Positions 34,681 through 44,234 of a DNA stretch of 64,000 nt are shown here, in pieces (the first letter of the stretch is position 1; each line of letters opens with the position of its first letter). The notes beneath the pieces are model-generated. The model saw nothing but the letters and a program-made list of their open reading frames with translations, did no database searches and was not told the DNA's origin. The DNA is taken from assembly GCF_019613795.1 (NCBI RefSeq), contig NZ_CP080429.1, forward strand, positions 711,501 to 775,500. Direction: 5' to 3'. A program made the translations under genes and the position numbers. This DNA comes from Flavobacterium litorale. GTDB taxonomy: Bacteria > Bacteroidota > Bacteroidia > Flavobacteriales > Flavobacteriaceae.

Positions 34681-35130
34681 ATGAAAGACATTGTACGCAT
34701 ACTAGAAGACCTCGCTACTACCGAGGGGCTACAGTACCACTACGGTAAAAAAGCAGCCCTCAACCTGTTAGATGGGGCAGTAACTGCAGGCACAACCTAC
34801 CTGTTACACGAATTTACCAACCGCAAAAGCCAATACAACAACAGCGGTACCGCCATTGAGGCTGCCCAATACGAAGGGAAGTTCTTTTTGGTAAAACAAT
34901 CTGATTTCGATCAGCATTATTTTGCCGAAGTAGGCGAACAAGCTACCTCTAAATACGTAACCAACATAGCCCCATTACTAGAGGTGTTTACCAGTTTAGG
35001 CAACCAGCTTGCCTGTTTAGGCACTGTAGTTACCCAATGGGATAATATTGATGTTACCGATGCGCTAGATGCCAATATGGATGGGCTGTTGTGCAGCTAC
35101 ACCATCCGAATTCCGCAGAATTATGAGTAG
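34681..35130 (+). CDS. Hypothetical phage tail-region protein
   Basis: A 149-residue protein without a named family (opening KDIVRILEDLATTEGLQYHY, later TNIAPLLEVFTSLGNQLACL). It is the first gene of the packed tail block and may be a tail-terminator or connector protein. It overlaps the next gene by 8 bases. Confidence 0.6.
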   Translation: MKDIVRILEDLATTEGLQYHYGKKAALNLLDGAVTAGTTYLLHEFTNRKSQYNNSGTAIEAAQYEGKFFLVKQSDFDQHYFAEVGEQATSKYVTNIAPLLEVFTSLGNQLACLGTVVTQWDNIDVTDALDANMDGLLCSYTIRIPQNYE

Positions 35131-35578
35131 TGTAGCAGCATTATTGGCTACCGAGTTTGAGGCACTAAAAGCCGATATTATTGCAGCATACGAGGCATCG
35201 GAGCTAAAAGCATCGGGCAACTGGGGTACAACCTTAGAGGTTAAAGCCACTAACAATGGTGCTACCCTACTGGGTGCAGCCTATGCCGATGGTCGCCCTG
35301 CGGGGAAACAACCGCCAAGTGAGGCAATACTGCAATGGATAAAAACAAAAGGCATAGCCACACAAACCGAAAACAACATTAGCCTGAGCAGCCTTGCCTT
35401 TTTAATTGCCCGAAAAATTGCGCGCGAAGGCTGGACACCCAAGCAAAGCGGTAGCAACATTATAGCCCAAGTAGCCACGCCCCAACGCATGCAAAGCATT
35501 ATAAACACGGTGGGCGAAGCCTTTATAACCAAGCTTAGCAACAGCATTATTAACCATTTAAAACAAAACAAGGCATGA
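35123..35578 (+). CDS. Hypothetical phage tail-region protein
   Basis: A 151-residue helical protein with LAFLIARKIAREGWTPKQSG, a segment common in tail-completion proteins of Bacteroidota phages. I start at the ATG at 35123, overlapping the previous stop by 8 bases; an earlier start at 35069 would overlap by 62. Its TGA overlaps the next ATG (ATGA). Confidence 0.6.
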   Translation: MSSVAALLATEFEALKADIIAAYEASELKASGNWGTTLEVKATNNGATLLGAAYADGRPAGKQPPSEAILQWIKTKGIATQTENNISLSSLAFLIARKIAREGWTPKQSGSNIIAQVATPQRMQSIINTVGEAFITKLSNSIINHLKQNKA

Positions 35579-36738
35579 TACATTTTTTGCAGCCACTAAA
35601 CACGCAAAAACTGCGCATGGCGTACAACAACGACATTATTCGGTTTTACAGCGATAACGCCCAAAGTGCCGTATCGTGTACCATAACCGATGTTTTTAAT
35701 GCAATTAACGTTACCCTGTACCCCAACCCACAAGGGCAATTTTACTTTAATTTTAAACCCCATATTTCGGCATTGGTTAACCGAGATAATTTTAACGACA
35801 CGCAGGAAACAAACATACAAGGCAACCAGCCCACCAGCTTTGTGTACAACACCTACGCCAACCACAGTATTTTTACACAACGCAACGTTACCATTACCAT
35901 TACTTTTGACGACGATACTACAGAGGCTACAAGCTACATACTATCGTGGTTAGCAGGCGTACAACAAACAGGCAACAATCATAATTTTACCCTCAACGAT
36001 TTAGTAGTACAAGCCCCCTTTAAAAAAGATACAACCAACAGCTATTACCTAAAATACTGGCAGGGTTACCCATTCGATATTCCGTTTTTTACCACAGGCA
36101 ACGAGGTACGGTTAACCAACACCACCAACCTGCTGCATACCGATTTTGATATTGCAGGCTATGGCGATAGGCTTTTTGTATCGGATGGGCGCACGGATGT
36201 ATCGTTAGAAGATGTACTGCCCCTTGCCGAAGGCTTTAACGAACTTACTTTTTCGGTACGCTCTGGCGGAGGGCGAGCAGGGTCGGCACAGGAAAAACAC
36301 ATTACATTAGAGAAGATACCCTACACCTGTGGCGTATATTTAAAATGGTATAACGCCTTAGGAGGCTATAGTTATTGGCTGTTTGAGAATACCTACAGCC
36401 TAGACCGCCGTACAAAACACATAGGCGAAATTGCCCGCGATAACAACAACCTGGAAGATAGTTTTGGGCGCAGCGTTACCCTAGGCAAGGAGAGCCAAGA
36501 TACCATACGAATTATTGCCGAACTGCTTAACGAGGACGAGCGCGCCATTGTAGAGAACCTTATGGACAGCCCTAAGGTATACCTGTTTACAGGCACACCC
36601 TTTTCGCAAAACAGTTACCAAAACTGGATAGAGGTAAGCCTAAAAACAAGCAGCGCAAGGCTTAAAAACCCAAGACAACCGCTTACCAACCTTACCTTCG
36701 ATTTGGAGTTACCCCAAAGGTACACGCAAACATTGTAA
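35575..36738 (+). CDS. Putative distal tail protein
   Basis: A 387-residue beta-rich protein. From its place upstream of the hub-like gene and its segments (NEVRLTNTTNLLHTDFDIAG, LPLAEGFNELTFSVRS) it may be a distal-tail-type baseplate protein. No catalytic motif. A second start at 35620 (before AYNNDIIRFYS) is possible. Confidence 0.55.
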   Translation: MIHFLQPLNTQKLRMAYNNDIIRFYSDNAQSAVSCTITDVFNAINVTLYPNPQGQFYFNFKPHISALVNRDNFNDTQETNIQGNQPTSFVYNTYANHSIFTQRNVTITITFDDDTTEATSYILSWLAGVQQTGNNHNFTLNDLVVQAPFKKDTTNSYYLKYWQGYPFDIPFFTTGNEVRLTNTTNLLHTDFDIAGYGDRLFVSDGRTDVSLEDVLPLAEGFNELTFSVRSGGGRAGSAQEKHITLEKIPYTCGVYLKWYNALGGYSYWLFENTYSLDRRTKHIGEIARDNNNLEDSFGRSVTLGKESQDTIRIIAELLNEDERAIVENLMDSPKVYLFTGTPFSQNSYQNWIEVSLKTSSARLKNPRQPLTNLTFDLELPQRYTQTL

Positions 36739-36741
36739 GTC

Positions 36742-36819
36742 GGAAAGTCTTTAAGGTCTTAAAGTTGTAAAGTCAAACGGACTTTAAGACATTCGACCTT
36801 ATGACCTTATGACTTTCTA
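36742..36819. repeat. Long imperfect inverted repeat between tail genes
   Basis: GGAAAGTC...AAAGTC at the left against GACTTT...GACTTTC at the right, with internal AAGGTC/GACCTT pairs. It could form a long hairpin in the 120-base gap. It differs from the two main repeat families. Confidence 0.65.
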
Positions 36820-36858
36820 ATTTTAGGACTACTTAATATTTGATTATACTACGGCACC

Positions 36859-39582
36859 TTGTCAGAACTACTTTTATACGTAAACGGGCAACTGGTAGAT
36901 TTAGATCCCAATCAACACATTGCCCAAACCAAGCAAATAAACAACCTTAACAGCCTTAGCAACAGGCAATCCAACTACACCAACCGTTTTAAATTACCAA
37001 AAACCGCTAAAAACCTGCAACTACTGCAATTTTTAGCTGTAACGGGCAACAACAGCACCGCCCCGTACCAACAAAACCAATGCAGTTTGTATAGCAAATC
37101 GGGCGAGTGTTTTGTATACAACGGCTACGCTACCGTTACCGATGGTGGCAAGTACTTTAATGTAGTACTGTACGATGGTATTATTGATTTAGAAAAGGTA
37201 ATAGAAAACAAAACCTTTGCCGATGTTGATATTAGCGCACTAAACCACGAAAAGAATATTGCCACCATTACCCAAAATTGGCAAAACACCAGCAGCCCCT
37301 ACCGCTATATTGTAGCCGATTACGGGGGCAATACAGGCAATACGGGCATTGGCGAAATAAACATCGATTTTTTAGTACCCTCCGTAAAGGCGGCCTACCT
37401 GTGGGAGCAAATACAAGCTGCATTTGGGCTTACGTTTAACGGCACCATATTCCAAACCGAATATTTCCAAAACCTTTGGATGACCTTCCCGAAAGGGATA
37501 AGCACCGAAGACCAAGCTCCTATTGTATACCAATGTACCGATAACGATTTTGCCGAGCACAACAGCAACTACTACATTAAATGCAATACCGCCGATATTA
37601 ACGAGTACGAATTTGCTGATGATGAGCAATACCACCTGCGCATACCCGAAACAGGCACCTACCGCATAGATGTTAGCGGAAACATTGTAGCAGGCTCGTT
37701 GTATGGCAGCGTTCCACTACGAGTATTTTACGGGCGCAATGTGCAGGGCGTTGCAGCAGCCAACGTAACCGCCTATACCTACAACGTGTTAGGCAGTAAC
37801 CTGCAAAGCAATACCAGCTTTGCGTTACAACCGATGTTGGTAAACCTTAACGCGAACGACACTTTGGCGTTGCTGGTAGACAGCACAGCACAGTACCCTA
37901 TTTTTATTAACAATGGCAGTTCAGCAATTAGCGTAACCATAACCAAACTGGATGCTACCACCATTAGCTTTACCGATAGCCTTAGCGCCTTTGGTATTAA
38001 AGATTTTTTAAAAGAAATTGTACACCGCTTTGGGCTAACCATGGTAAAGAGCACCAACAATAACCACTACCATTTTTATACGTTTGATGAGCAGTTGCAA
38101 ATAGCACCAACGGCTAACTGGAGTGAAAAATACCTGAGTACCGATAACGAGAAATACGTGTACGGAAGCTACGCCCAACAAAACTATTTTAGGTACCAGT
38201 ACAACGATACCGAGAGCGATTATAACGACAGTTATATTGGTATTAATAATGCGAACATTAAACCGCAACGTGACGTTATAAAATCTAAAATATACAGCCC
38301 CGAGCAACGTGCGGTAACCTACCTTAACGAGGCATTTAACCAATACAAGTTATGGGACAAGGAGGTTGATGATGAGGGTGCGGTAACGTACAAAGCGTTA
38401 GACAAGCGTTTTTATTTTTTACGATCGGACACCGTTAGCCATACCGACCTTGCTTTTGCAGCACCATTCAACATCATGTCCAACAGGCTACCCGAAACCG
38501 CCACGGCAACAACGGTATACCGAGAAAGTTTTTGGCGATTGAGCTTTGGCGAAATTCTGCAAGATTTTTACAGCCCCATAAGTCGTATTTTAAACCAGTC
38601 GGTAATTGTAAATGCCCAAATGTGGCTTACCGAAACGGATGTTGCCAATTTCAATTTCATTCAGTTGTATTATATTGAGCAGTTGGGCGGTTACTTCATC
38701 GTAAATAAAATAAACAACTACATCCCCAACAAGCCTACTAAAGTAGAGCTAATACGGGTTATTTACGGCAACGCACCCGCTTTACTATCCAATTATCAAG
38801 AAATACGCATTAACAATGTTACTGCGTTAGAAAACGACTTTTATTATGTGGAATATGAGGCGAGTTACATCCCCCAAAGTGGCACAGCGTTTAGGTTCGA
38901 ATCATCGTCCAACGGTACCAACTGGATTGATATTGATAATGGTATTAGCGGCAACATAGGCGAAGCTACCGCTACAATCAACTTGGCAGATTACGCATCG
39001 GGCTATTTACGCATTCGCGATAACGTAGCATCGGTAACCTCAAACGCCTATCAGCTAAAGCAAATTACTATAGGCAACGCCATACCGTCGGGGAACGACT
39101 ACAATGTATTTTATACCCTAAGCTATACCCCCGATTATACCGATGTATTCAACTTCGAAATCTCCGAAAACGGCACCAGTTGGAACAGTACCGATTTTGG
39201 TATATCGCAAAACTACATTGGCACCAACCCAATACTGTTAGAAAATTTAAACACCTACACAGGCGGTTACATTAGGTTGGTAGATGTAAGCTCTGGAGTT
39301 ACCTCTAATGCTTACAACTTCAGGAAAATTACCATTGCCAACGTTCAAAATGCAGGCGCTAACCTGTACACCTTAACCTACAATGCCAACTATACCCCCG
39401 CAACAGGCGTATTTTTTAGAATAGAGGTAACTAACAATGGGTACACTTGGGTGGATATAGACGATTATACGGGCAGTTATAACGGAAGCATAACCGTAAA
39501 CCTTACCGATTTTACAACGGCAACACACATTCGGATTACAGATAATACGTACGCAATTTCTTCAAACGCTTTTTTATTATGA
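36859..39582 (+). CDS. Tail hub or baseplate protein with three Ig-like repeats
   Basis: A 907-residue protein with a TTG start at 36859. The N-terminus (LLYVNGQLVDLDPNQHIAQT) and FKLPKTAKN resemble tail-tip or hub proteins of Bacteroidota phages. The C-terminal ~250 residues are three tandem repeats of about 83 residues, each starting near RINNV / TIGNA / TIANV and ending in TSNAY or SSNAF. These look like Ig-like adhesive domains for surface binding. It overlaps the next gene by 4 bases. Confidence 0.72.
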   Translation: MSELLLYVNGQLVDLDPNQHIAQTKQINNLNSLSNRQSNYTNRFKLPKTAKNLQLLQFLAVTGNNSTAPYQQNQCSLYSKSGECFVYNGYATVTDGGKYFNVVLYDGIIDLEKVIENKTFADVDISALNHEKNIATITQNWQNTSSPYRYIVADYGGNTGNTGIGEINIDFLVPSVKAAYLWEQIQAAFGLTFNGTIFQTEYFQNLWMTFPKGISTEDQAPIVYQCTDNDFAEHNSNYYIKCNTADINEYEFADDEQYHLRIPETGTYRIDVSGNIVAGSLYGSVPLRVFYGRNVQGVAAANVTAYTYNVLGSNLQSNTSFALQPMLVNLNANDTLALLVDSTAQYPIFINNGSSAISVTITKLDATTISFTDSLSAFGIKDFLKEIVHRFGLTMVKSTNNNHYHFYTFDEQLQIAPTANWSEKYLSTDNEKYVYGSYAQQNYFRYQYNDTESDYNDSYIGINNANIKPQRDVIKSKIYSPEQRAVTYLNEAFNQYKLWDKEVDDEGAVTYKALDKRFYFLRSDTVSHTDLAFAAPFNIMSNRLPETATATTVYRESFWRLSFGEILQDFYSPISRILNQSVIVNAQMWLTETDVANFNFIQLYYIEQLGGYFIVNKINNYIPNKPTKVELIRVIYGNAPALLSNYQEIRINNVTALENDFYYVEYEASYIPQSGTAFRFESSSNGTNWIDIDNGISGNIGEATATINLADYASGYLRIRDNVASVTSNAYQLKQITIGNAIPSGNDYNVFYTLSYTPDYTDVFNFEISENGTSWNSTDFGISQNYIGTNPILLENLNTYTGGYIRLVDVSSGVTSNAYNFRKITIANVQNAGANLYTLTYNANYTPATGVFFRIEVTNNGYTWVDIDDYTGSYNGSITVNLTDFTTATHIRITDNTYAISSNAFLL

Positions 39583-39884
39583 TTTCAGAAATAAAAAACA
39601 CCCCGCCCCGCATCAATTTTAGTTTTGGCAAAACCAGCGCAAGCATTGCTGTGGGTAGCCCCGTAACCGTATGGCTATCGCGCCAGTACAACGAGGTAAA
39701 ATTTAATTACGCGGTACAGGCAACGGGGGCTACCGCCGTAAACCCAATATCTAACTTTCAGTACCAAATAACCTATGGTACACCTGGAGTATATACCCTG
39801 TATGCACAATTAACCGAAAAAACAACGGGCAAAACAACAGCACAAGCATTAACAAGCAATATTTTAACCTTAACCGTAGTATAA
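39579..39884 (+). CDS. Small Ig/PKD-like tail protein
   Basis: A 101-residue beta-rich protein (INFSFGKTSASIAVGSPVTV, YTLYAQLTEKTTGK) resembling a lone Ig or PKD-like domain. Likely a minor tail or decoration protein. Its ATG overlaps the preceding stop by 4 bases. Confidence 0.55.
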   Translation: MISEIKNTPPRINFSFGKTSASIAVGSPVTVWLSRQYNEVKFNYAVQATGATAVNPISNFQYQITYGTPGVYTLYAQLTEKTTGKTTAQALTSNILTLTVV

Positions 39885-39886
39885 CC

Positions 39887-42790
39887 ATGGCAAACCAAAA
39901 AATAACACTCGCATCGCTCAACCTCGATACCGAGGGGCTAGTTAATGCCGCAAAACAATCGGAACAAGCAATAACAAGCCTTAAAAAAGCACTCGACCAA
40001 TTAAGAGCTTCGGGAGCTAGCGCATCGGCAGATTTTAAACGTATGGAGGAGCAACTCGCCACACTTAACGCCATATACAAAGTACAGCAAGAGGCACTTA
40101 CCAAGCTCAATAAAAAACAAGAAGCAGCCACTAAGTCGGCAAAAAAAGCAGCCAAAACCAACACAGTGCTTGGCAAAGCCATTACAAAAACCGCTAAAAG
40201 CGTAGACGACCTTAATGATGAACTGGAAGATGCTGCCGATGCTATGGACGATTTAAAGGACGAAGCAGCAGATGCAAAAGACGCGTTGGATGACCTTAAC
40301 GATAGCCTAGACGAAAACGAAACCAAATCGGCAGGGAGTGGCTCGGCATCCAAAAAACTAGGCAAAACCTTTACCGATTATAAAAGTCAAGTGTCCGAAT
40401 CGTTCGATAAAATTAACCTGCTCAACGGCGGTTTGGGCGGATTCATATCGCGTGCGCAAGAAGCTGGCGGTACGGGTCCGTTACTATCCAGCGCACTACA
40501 GGGCATGACCAGCGGTATTGTAGGCATGACCAAAGCCTCCCTCAGCTTTATAGCCACCCCCATTGGTGCCGTAATTGCAGCCATAGCCATAGTAATTGCA
40601 CTAGTTAAAAACGCTATGGACAGCGGCTCGGCATCTGCCAAAAAAATTACTAAAATATTCGACACTTTTACGGCTATTACCGATGGCTTAATGAAGTTGC
40701 TAGAGCCATTAGGCGAATTTTTAATAGATGGTATTGCCGCAGGGTTTGAGCTAGCAGGTAAAGCTGCCGAAGCTGCCATGGGGTTTATTTCGGACGGGTT
40801 GCGCTTTTTAGGGTTTAACGATGCTGCCGAGGGCGTAAAAACGTTTACCGAAGAAGTAAAAGAAAACGCTGCCGAAACCCAACGCCTTAAAGATGCCCAA
40901 GAGGAACTAACAAAACAAACCACCGCACAAGAAATTGCTAACGAAAAAGCCAAGCAAAAAATTAGCGAACTTACCGATAAGGTAAACGACCAAACTCTGA
41001 GCGAGGAAGAACGCCTAAAAACCCTACAGGAGTTAAGCAAAGTAGAAAAGCAAAACCTAAACGAGCGTAAAAAACTAGCCGATGCTGCCTACAACAATGC
41101 CGTGGCCAATGCAGCCAAAGGGAAGTATCTTTCCGATGAAGAAAAAAGACAATTGCAGGAAAGTGGGGTAGCCTACGCCCAAAAACTAATGGCAGTAAAA
41201 GGCTTTACCCAAGAGGAGATAGATGCGCTTAAAGATGCTCAGTTGGAGCGTATGCGCCTAAGTAGCGAAGAAATTGCCCTTACAAAAAATACTGCCGAAC
41301 AAGCAAACACCATTAGGCAGCAAAATTTGGATGCGGAGCACGAAGCGAGGCAAGAACGCATAGAAAAGGAGAAAGAACGGCTATCGGACTATGCAAAACA
41401 ACTCGATTTAGAGCTGCAATTGTTTATGCAAAAGCAAAGCCAAAAAGAGATGAGTATTGAAGAAGAATTGGCATACCTAAAAGAAGTAGAAGCAAAACAA
41501 ATAGCCATTGCCCAGGCAGAATTTGCAGCCTCAGAAAAAACGAAAAACGATGAGCTTGCACTCGAAATAAGATTGGGCGAAATTAAAGCCGAAACTGCCA
41601 AAAGCCAAGCCGATGCTGCCGTAGCCAATGCCAACAGAGAACTGGAAGCCTACAAGCAAAAAAACCAAACGCTTATTAACGAGGATACGGAGCTAACCAA
41701 AGAACTCGTAAAACAGGAAAACGAACGGCTAGAGAATATAAAAAACAAAAGCCTTGAAGCACTTGCCATTGCGCTAAAAACAAACGAAGATATAATTGCT
41801 GCCAAAAAAGCAAAAAACCAAGCGTTAACTGATGCTGATTTAGAATATTTGGAACAGAAAAAGGCTTTAGAGAACGAGTACCAAGAGCAGCAAAGAACAA
41901 ATAACGAAGCCCTTGAAGAGGAGGAGAAAGCAAAGAAAGTAGCAAAACAAGAAGCAGAGCTACAAGAAAAAATTGAGAATGCTGCTACCGAATACGAGCA
42001 GCAAAGAATTATAGAAGAAGAACGCTATGCACAAACGCTTGCACAATTAGAAGAAAGAAGAGCTAACGAAAAACTTTCTGACGACCAATACAAAGCCTTA
42101 CTATTAGAGGAAGAAAAAAATCATGCTGCTAATAAGCAAAAAATTGATAAAGCAGAATCCGATAATAAACTTGAGCTTGCTAAAGGTCTTTACAGCAACC
42201 TAGCAACCATACTAGGTAAAGAAAGTAAAGCGGGTAAAGCTATGGCTATTGCACAAGCCACTATAGATACATACCAATCGGCAACGGCTGCCTATAAAGC
42301 TATGGCAGGAATACCCGTAGTAGGTCCTGCACTAGGAGCAGTCGCAGCGGGAGCAGCCGTAGTAACTGGTATTAAAAATGTAAAAAAAATTGCAAGTACT
42401 AAGCCTCCAAAAGCCGAAAAAGGAGCCTTATTTAATATAGGCGGCAACAGGCACAGCACAGGCGGCACCCTATTTACAGGCGCCGATGGTACCCAGTTTG
42501 AAGCCGAACAAGGCGAACTTATTGGGGTAATGAACCGTAATGCAGCCCAACACTTTATGGCATTCAATAACGCTTTTCCTGCAGGAGGCAGTAGCCCATC
42601 GGCAAGCAATTATTTTGAGAATGGCGGTATTGTATCGCGTTCCATTGCAACACCAGGGTTAAATACCGACGAACTGGCTGCTAAAATAGCCGAAGCCAAC
42701 AGTACCATGCCCGCCCCAGTAGTATCTGTAGAGGATATTATTACCGAAGGCGAGAGCTATGTACAAGTACGAGAAAGTGCCGATTTTTAG
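39887..42790 (+). CDS. Tail tape-measure protein
   Basis: A 967-residue, strongly helical protein rich in Ala, Glu, Gln and Lys, with long coiled coils (about 20-145 and 315-770). A hydrophobic segment lies near 220-242 (SFIATPIGAVIAAIAIVIAL) and another near 815-840. The C-terminal part turns Gly-rich (KGALFNIGGNRHSTGGTLFT). Size and composition fit a tape measure, which sets tail length; at about 1.5 angstrom per residue the tail would be about 145 nm. The stop overlaps a convergent gene by 4 bases. Confidence 0.88.
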   Translation: MANQKITLASLNLDTEGLVNAAKQSEQAITSLKKALDQLRASGASASADFKRMEEQLATLNAIYKVQQEALTKLNKKQEAATKSAKKAAKTNTVLGKAITKTAKSVDDLNDELEDAADAMDDLKDEAADAKDALDDLNDSLDENETKSAGSGSASKKLGKTFTDYKSQVSESFDKINLLNGGLGGFISRAQEAGGTGPLLSSALQGMTSGIVGMTKASLSFIATPIGAVIAAIAIVIALVKNAMDSGSASAKKITKIFDTFTAITDGLMKLLEPLGEFLIDGIAAGFELAGKAAEAAMGFISDGLRFLGFNDAAEGVKTFTEEVKENAAETQRLKDAQEELTKQTTAQEIANEKAKQKISELTDKVNDQTLSEEERLKTLQELSKVEKQNLNERKKLADAAYNNAVANAAKGKYLSDEEKRQLQESGVAYAQKLMAVKGFTQEEIDALKDAQLERMRLSSEEIALTKNTAEQANTIRQQNLDAEHEARQERIEKEKERLSDYAKQLDLELQLFMQKQSQKEMSIEEELAYLKEVEAKQIAIAQAEFAASEKTKNDELALEIRLGEIKAETAKSQADAAVANANRELEAYKQKNQTLINEDTELTKELVKQENERLENIKNKSLEALAIALKTNEDIIAAKKAKNQALTDADLEYLEQKKALENEYQEQQRTNNEALEEEEKAKKVAKQEAELQEKIENAATEYEQQRIIEEERYAQTLAQLEERRANEKLSDDQYKALLLEEEKNHAANKQKIDKAESDNKLELAKGLYSNLATILGKESKAGKAMAIAQATIDTYQSATAAYKAMAGIPVVGPALGAVAAGAAVVTGIKNVKKIASTKPPKAEKGALFNIGGNRHSTGGTLFTGADGTQFEAEQGELIGVMNRNAAQHFMAFNNAFPAGGSSPSASNYFENGGIVSRSIATPGLNTDELAAKIAEANSTMPAPVVSVEDIITEGESYVQVRESADF

Positions 42791-43593
42791 TTTCTTACAG
42801 ATTTTTGCTTTAAGCATTTAATTATACCCTGAAGAACAGGAGCAGTCATTTCATATACTTCTTGTTCATATTTATAAAGTTCGTATTTTAAAACTTTATA
42901 TTGCGTTAGTAGTGCTATATCCTCTTTATTTAAAACAATTGCTGCAGAATATTCCGTTTCAAACCTCCCTGGTTCAGCCTTTACATCCTGATCGGGCTTT
43001 ACAATTTTTTTACCGTTCTCTAAATATATTGTTACCCCTTTACCCGTTTCGTTAGCTTTACTCTTGGCAAACAATTGTAATCCGTAAAGATCCTCTCCGT
43101 TATGGTCGCTTTTTATCAAATTAAATAAATAATCAGCTCCACCCATATACGTTTTTGTCTTATTTTCCTTAGCTACTTCGTTTACATAGTCACAATAATA
43201 GTCACTTGGCAAAGTAAAATCAATAGGGGTTATATATACCGCATTGCCATCTCTGTAAGTGTAATATATCGTTTCGCCATCACCCTCAAGTTGTAGCGTG
43301 TGGGTAACTACACCGTAGCTCGATACTTCTTTATACACTTCCGTTACAGCAAACGTACGCCCGTTAAATGTTCCTGGCGGAGTTCGGCGGTCGCCATTGT
43401 CTTTATAAGCTTTGCTATGGTCATCTTTATCTGCATAAAAGTGCTCGTAGCCAGATGAATATTCTAACTGCCATTCGGGTAAAGGTTCAACCTTAACTTT
43501 ATAACCCCGCAATAGTGAGGGGTCTTTTTTAGGAAATTGAGCAAATGCAAAAAGTGTTGCAAAAAGCATGAAAATACAGCTAATTGTTTTCAT
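42787..43593 (-). CDS. Exported cargo protein of unknown function
   Basis: A 268-residue protein on the minus strand. A signal peptide ends near AFAQ (residue 18). The body is acidic and beta-rich without a known motif. It is inserted between the tape measure and a small zinc-ribbon gene, with A/T-rich, host-like layout. A secreted or envelope protein in a prophage may change the surface of the lysogen (lysogenic conversion), but nothing in the sequence proves this. Confidence 0.65.
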   Translation of the reverse strand: MKTISCIFMLFATLFAFAQFPKKDPSLLRGYKVKVEPLPEWQLEYSSGYEHFYADKDDHSKAYKDNGDRRTPPGTFNGRTFAVTEVYKEVSSYGVVTHTLQLEGDGETIYYTYRDGNAVYITPIDFTLPSDYYCDYVNEVAKENKTKTYMGGADYLFNLIKSDHNGEDLYGLQLFAKSKANETGKGVTIYLENGKKIVKPDQDVKAEPGRFETEYSAAIVLNKEDIALLTQYKVLKYELYKYEQEVYEMTAPVLQGIIKCLKQKSVRN

Positions 43594-43674
43594 AATAAGT
43601 AATATTTAGTTGATTATTATTTAAAATTTGTCAAATATATACTTATTAATTACTTCAGATTTTAATAAATAGTT

Positions 43675-43917
43675 ATGAATGTAAGTAAGATACTATCAGG
43701 CTGGAAAAACTACCTCAGCAAAAGCGAGGTAACCGAAGCCATAGCAACAGAGCGGGCTGCACTATGTGCAGCTTGCCCTCACGCCAAGCAAGGCAAATTG
43801 CTTGCCTTTGTAAAAGATACTTTAAAAGAAGTTGAGGGAGCGTATTGTAACCAATGCGGTTGCCCCCTAAGTGCCAAAATACGCAGTAACGATATTTGCC
43901 CCATAAACAAATGGTAA
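43675..43917 (+). CDS. Small Cys-rich phage protein
   Basis: An 80-residue protein with a CAACPHAK pair, a CNQCGC cluster and a last Cys in DICPINKW, probably a zinc-binding fold. Function unknown; it is directly followed by the next small gene (no gap). Confidence 0.6.
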   Translation: MNVSKILSGWKNYLSKSEVTEAIATERAALCAACPHAKQGKLLAFVKDTLKEVEGAYCNQCGCPLSAKIRSNDICPINKW

Positions 43918-44163
43918 ATGAACCGCTACCAAACCATAACGAGCCTTGGCGATAATTTTATGAAACTACTGGGCAAAAGCCTAATACCCGTGCATATATT
44001 GGACTGGAAAGTGTACTACGAAGCCTACCTAAAAGAAATGGAATACCAGCAAAAAAACTTTAAAAAACCCCGTAAAACCCACGCAGCGGGCTGCGTAGCC
44101 GAACAATACAAAATTACCGAGCGTACCATGTTTAACATTATTGCTTTTATGGAGGGGATATAA
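43918..44163 (+). CDS. Small phage protein with a helix-turn-helix-like end
   Basis: An 81-residue basic protein. The C-terminal part (AAGCVAEQYKITERTMFNII) resembles a helix-turn-helix, suggesting DNA binding. It starts immediately after the previous stop. Confidence 0.55.
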   Translation: MNRYQTITSLGDNFMKLLGKSLIPVHILDWKVYYEAYLKEMEYQQKNFKKPRKTHAAGCVAEQYKITERTMFNIIAFMEGI

Positions 44164-44234
44164 TCATATCAAAAAGACAACTAAATCAATCATTAATAGC
44201 TATTTTTAGCTACAATGATTGGTTTAACTATCTT

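Noticed and set aside
40387..41040. Long minus-strand open frame (217 codons) inside the tape measure gene
   Set aside because: It is a Ser/Ala-rich shadow of the coiled-coil coding sequence and has no motif or start signal.
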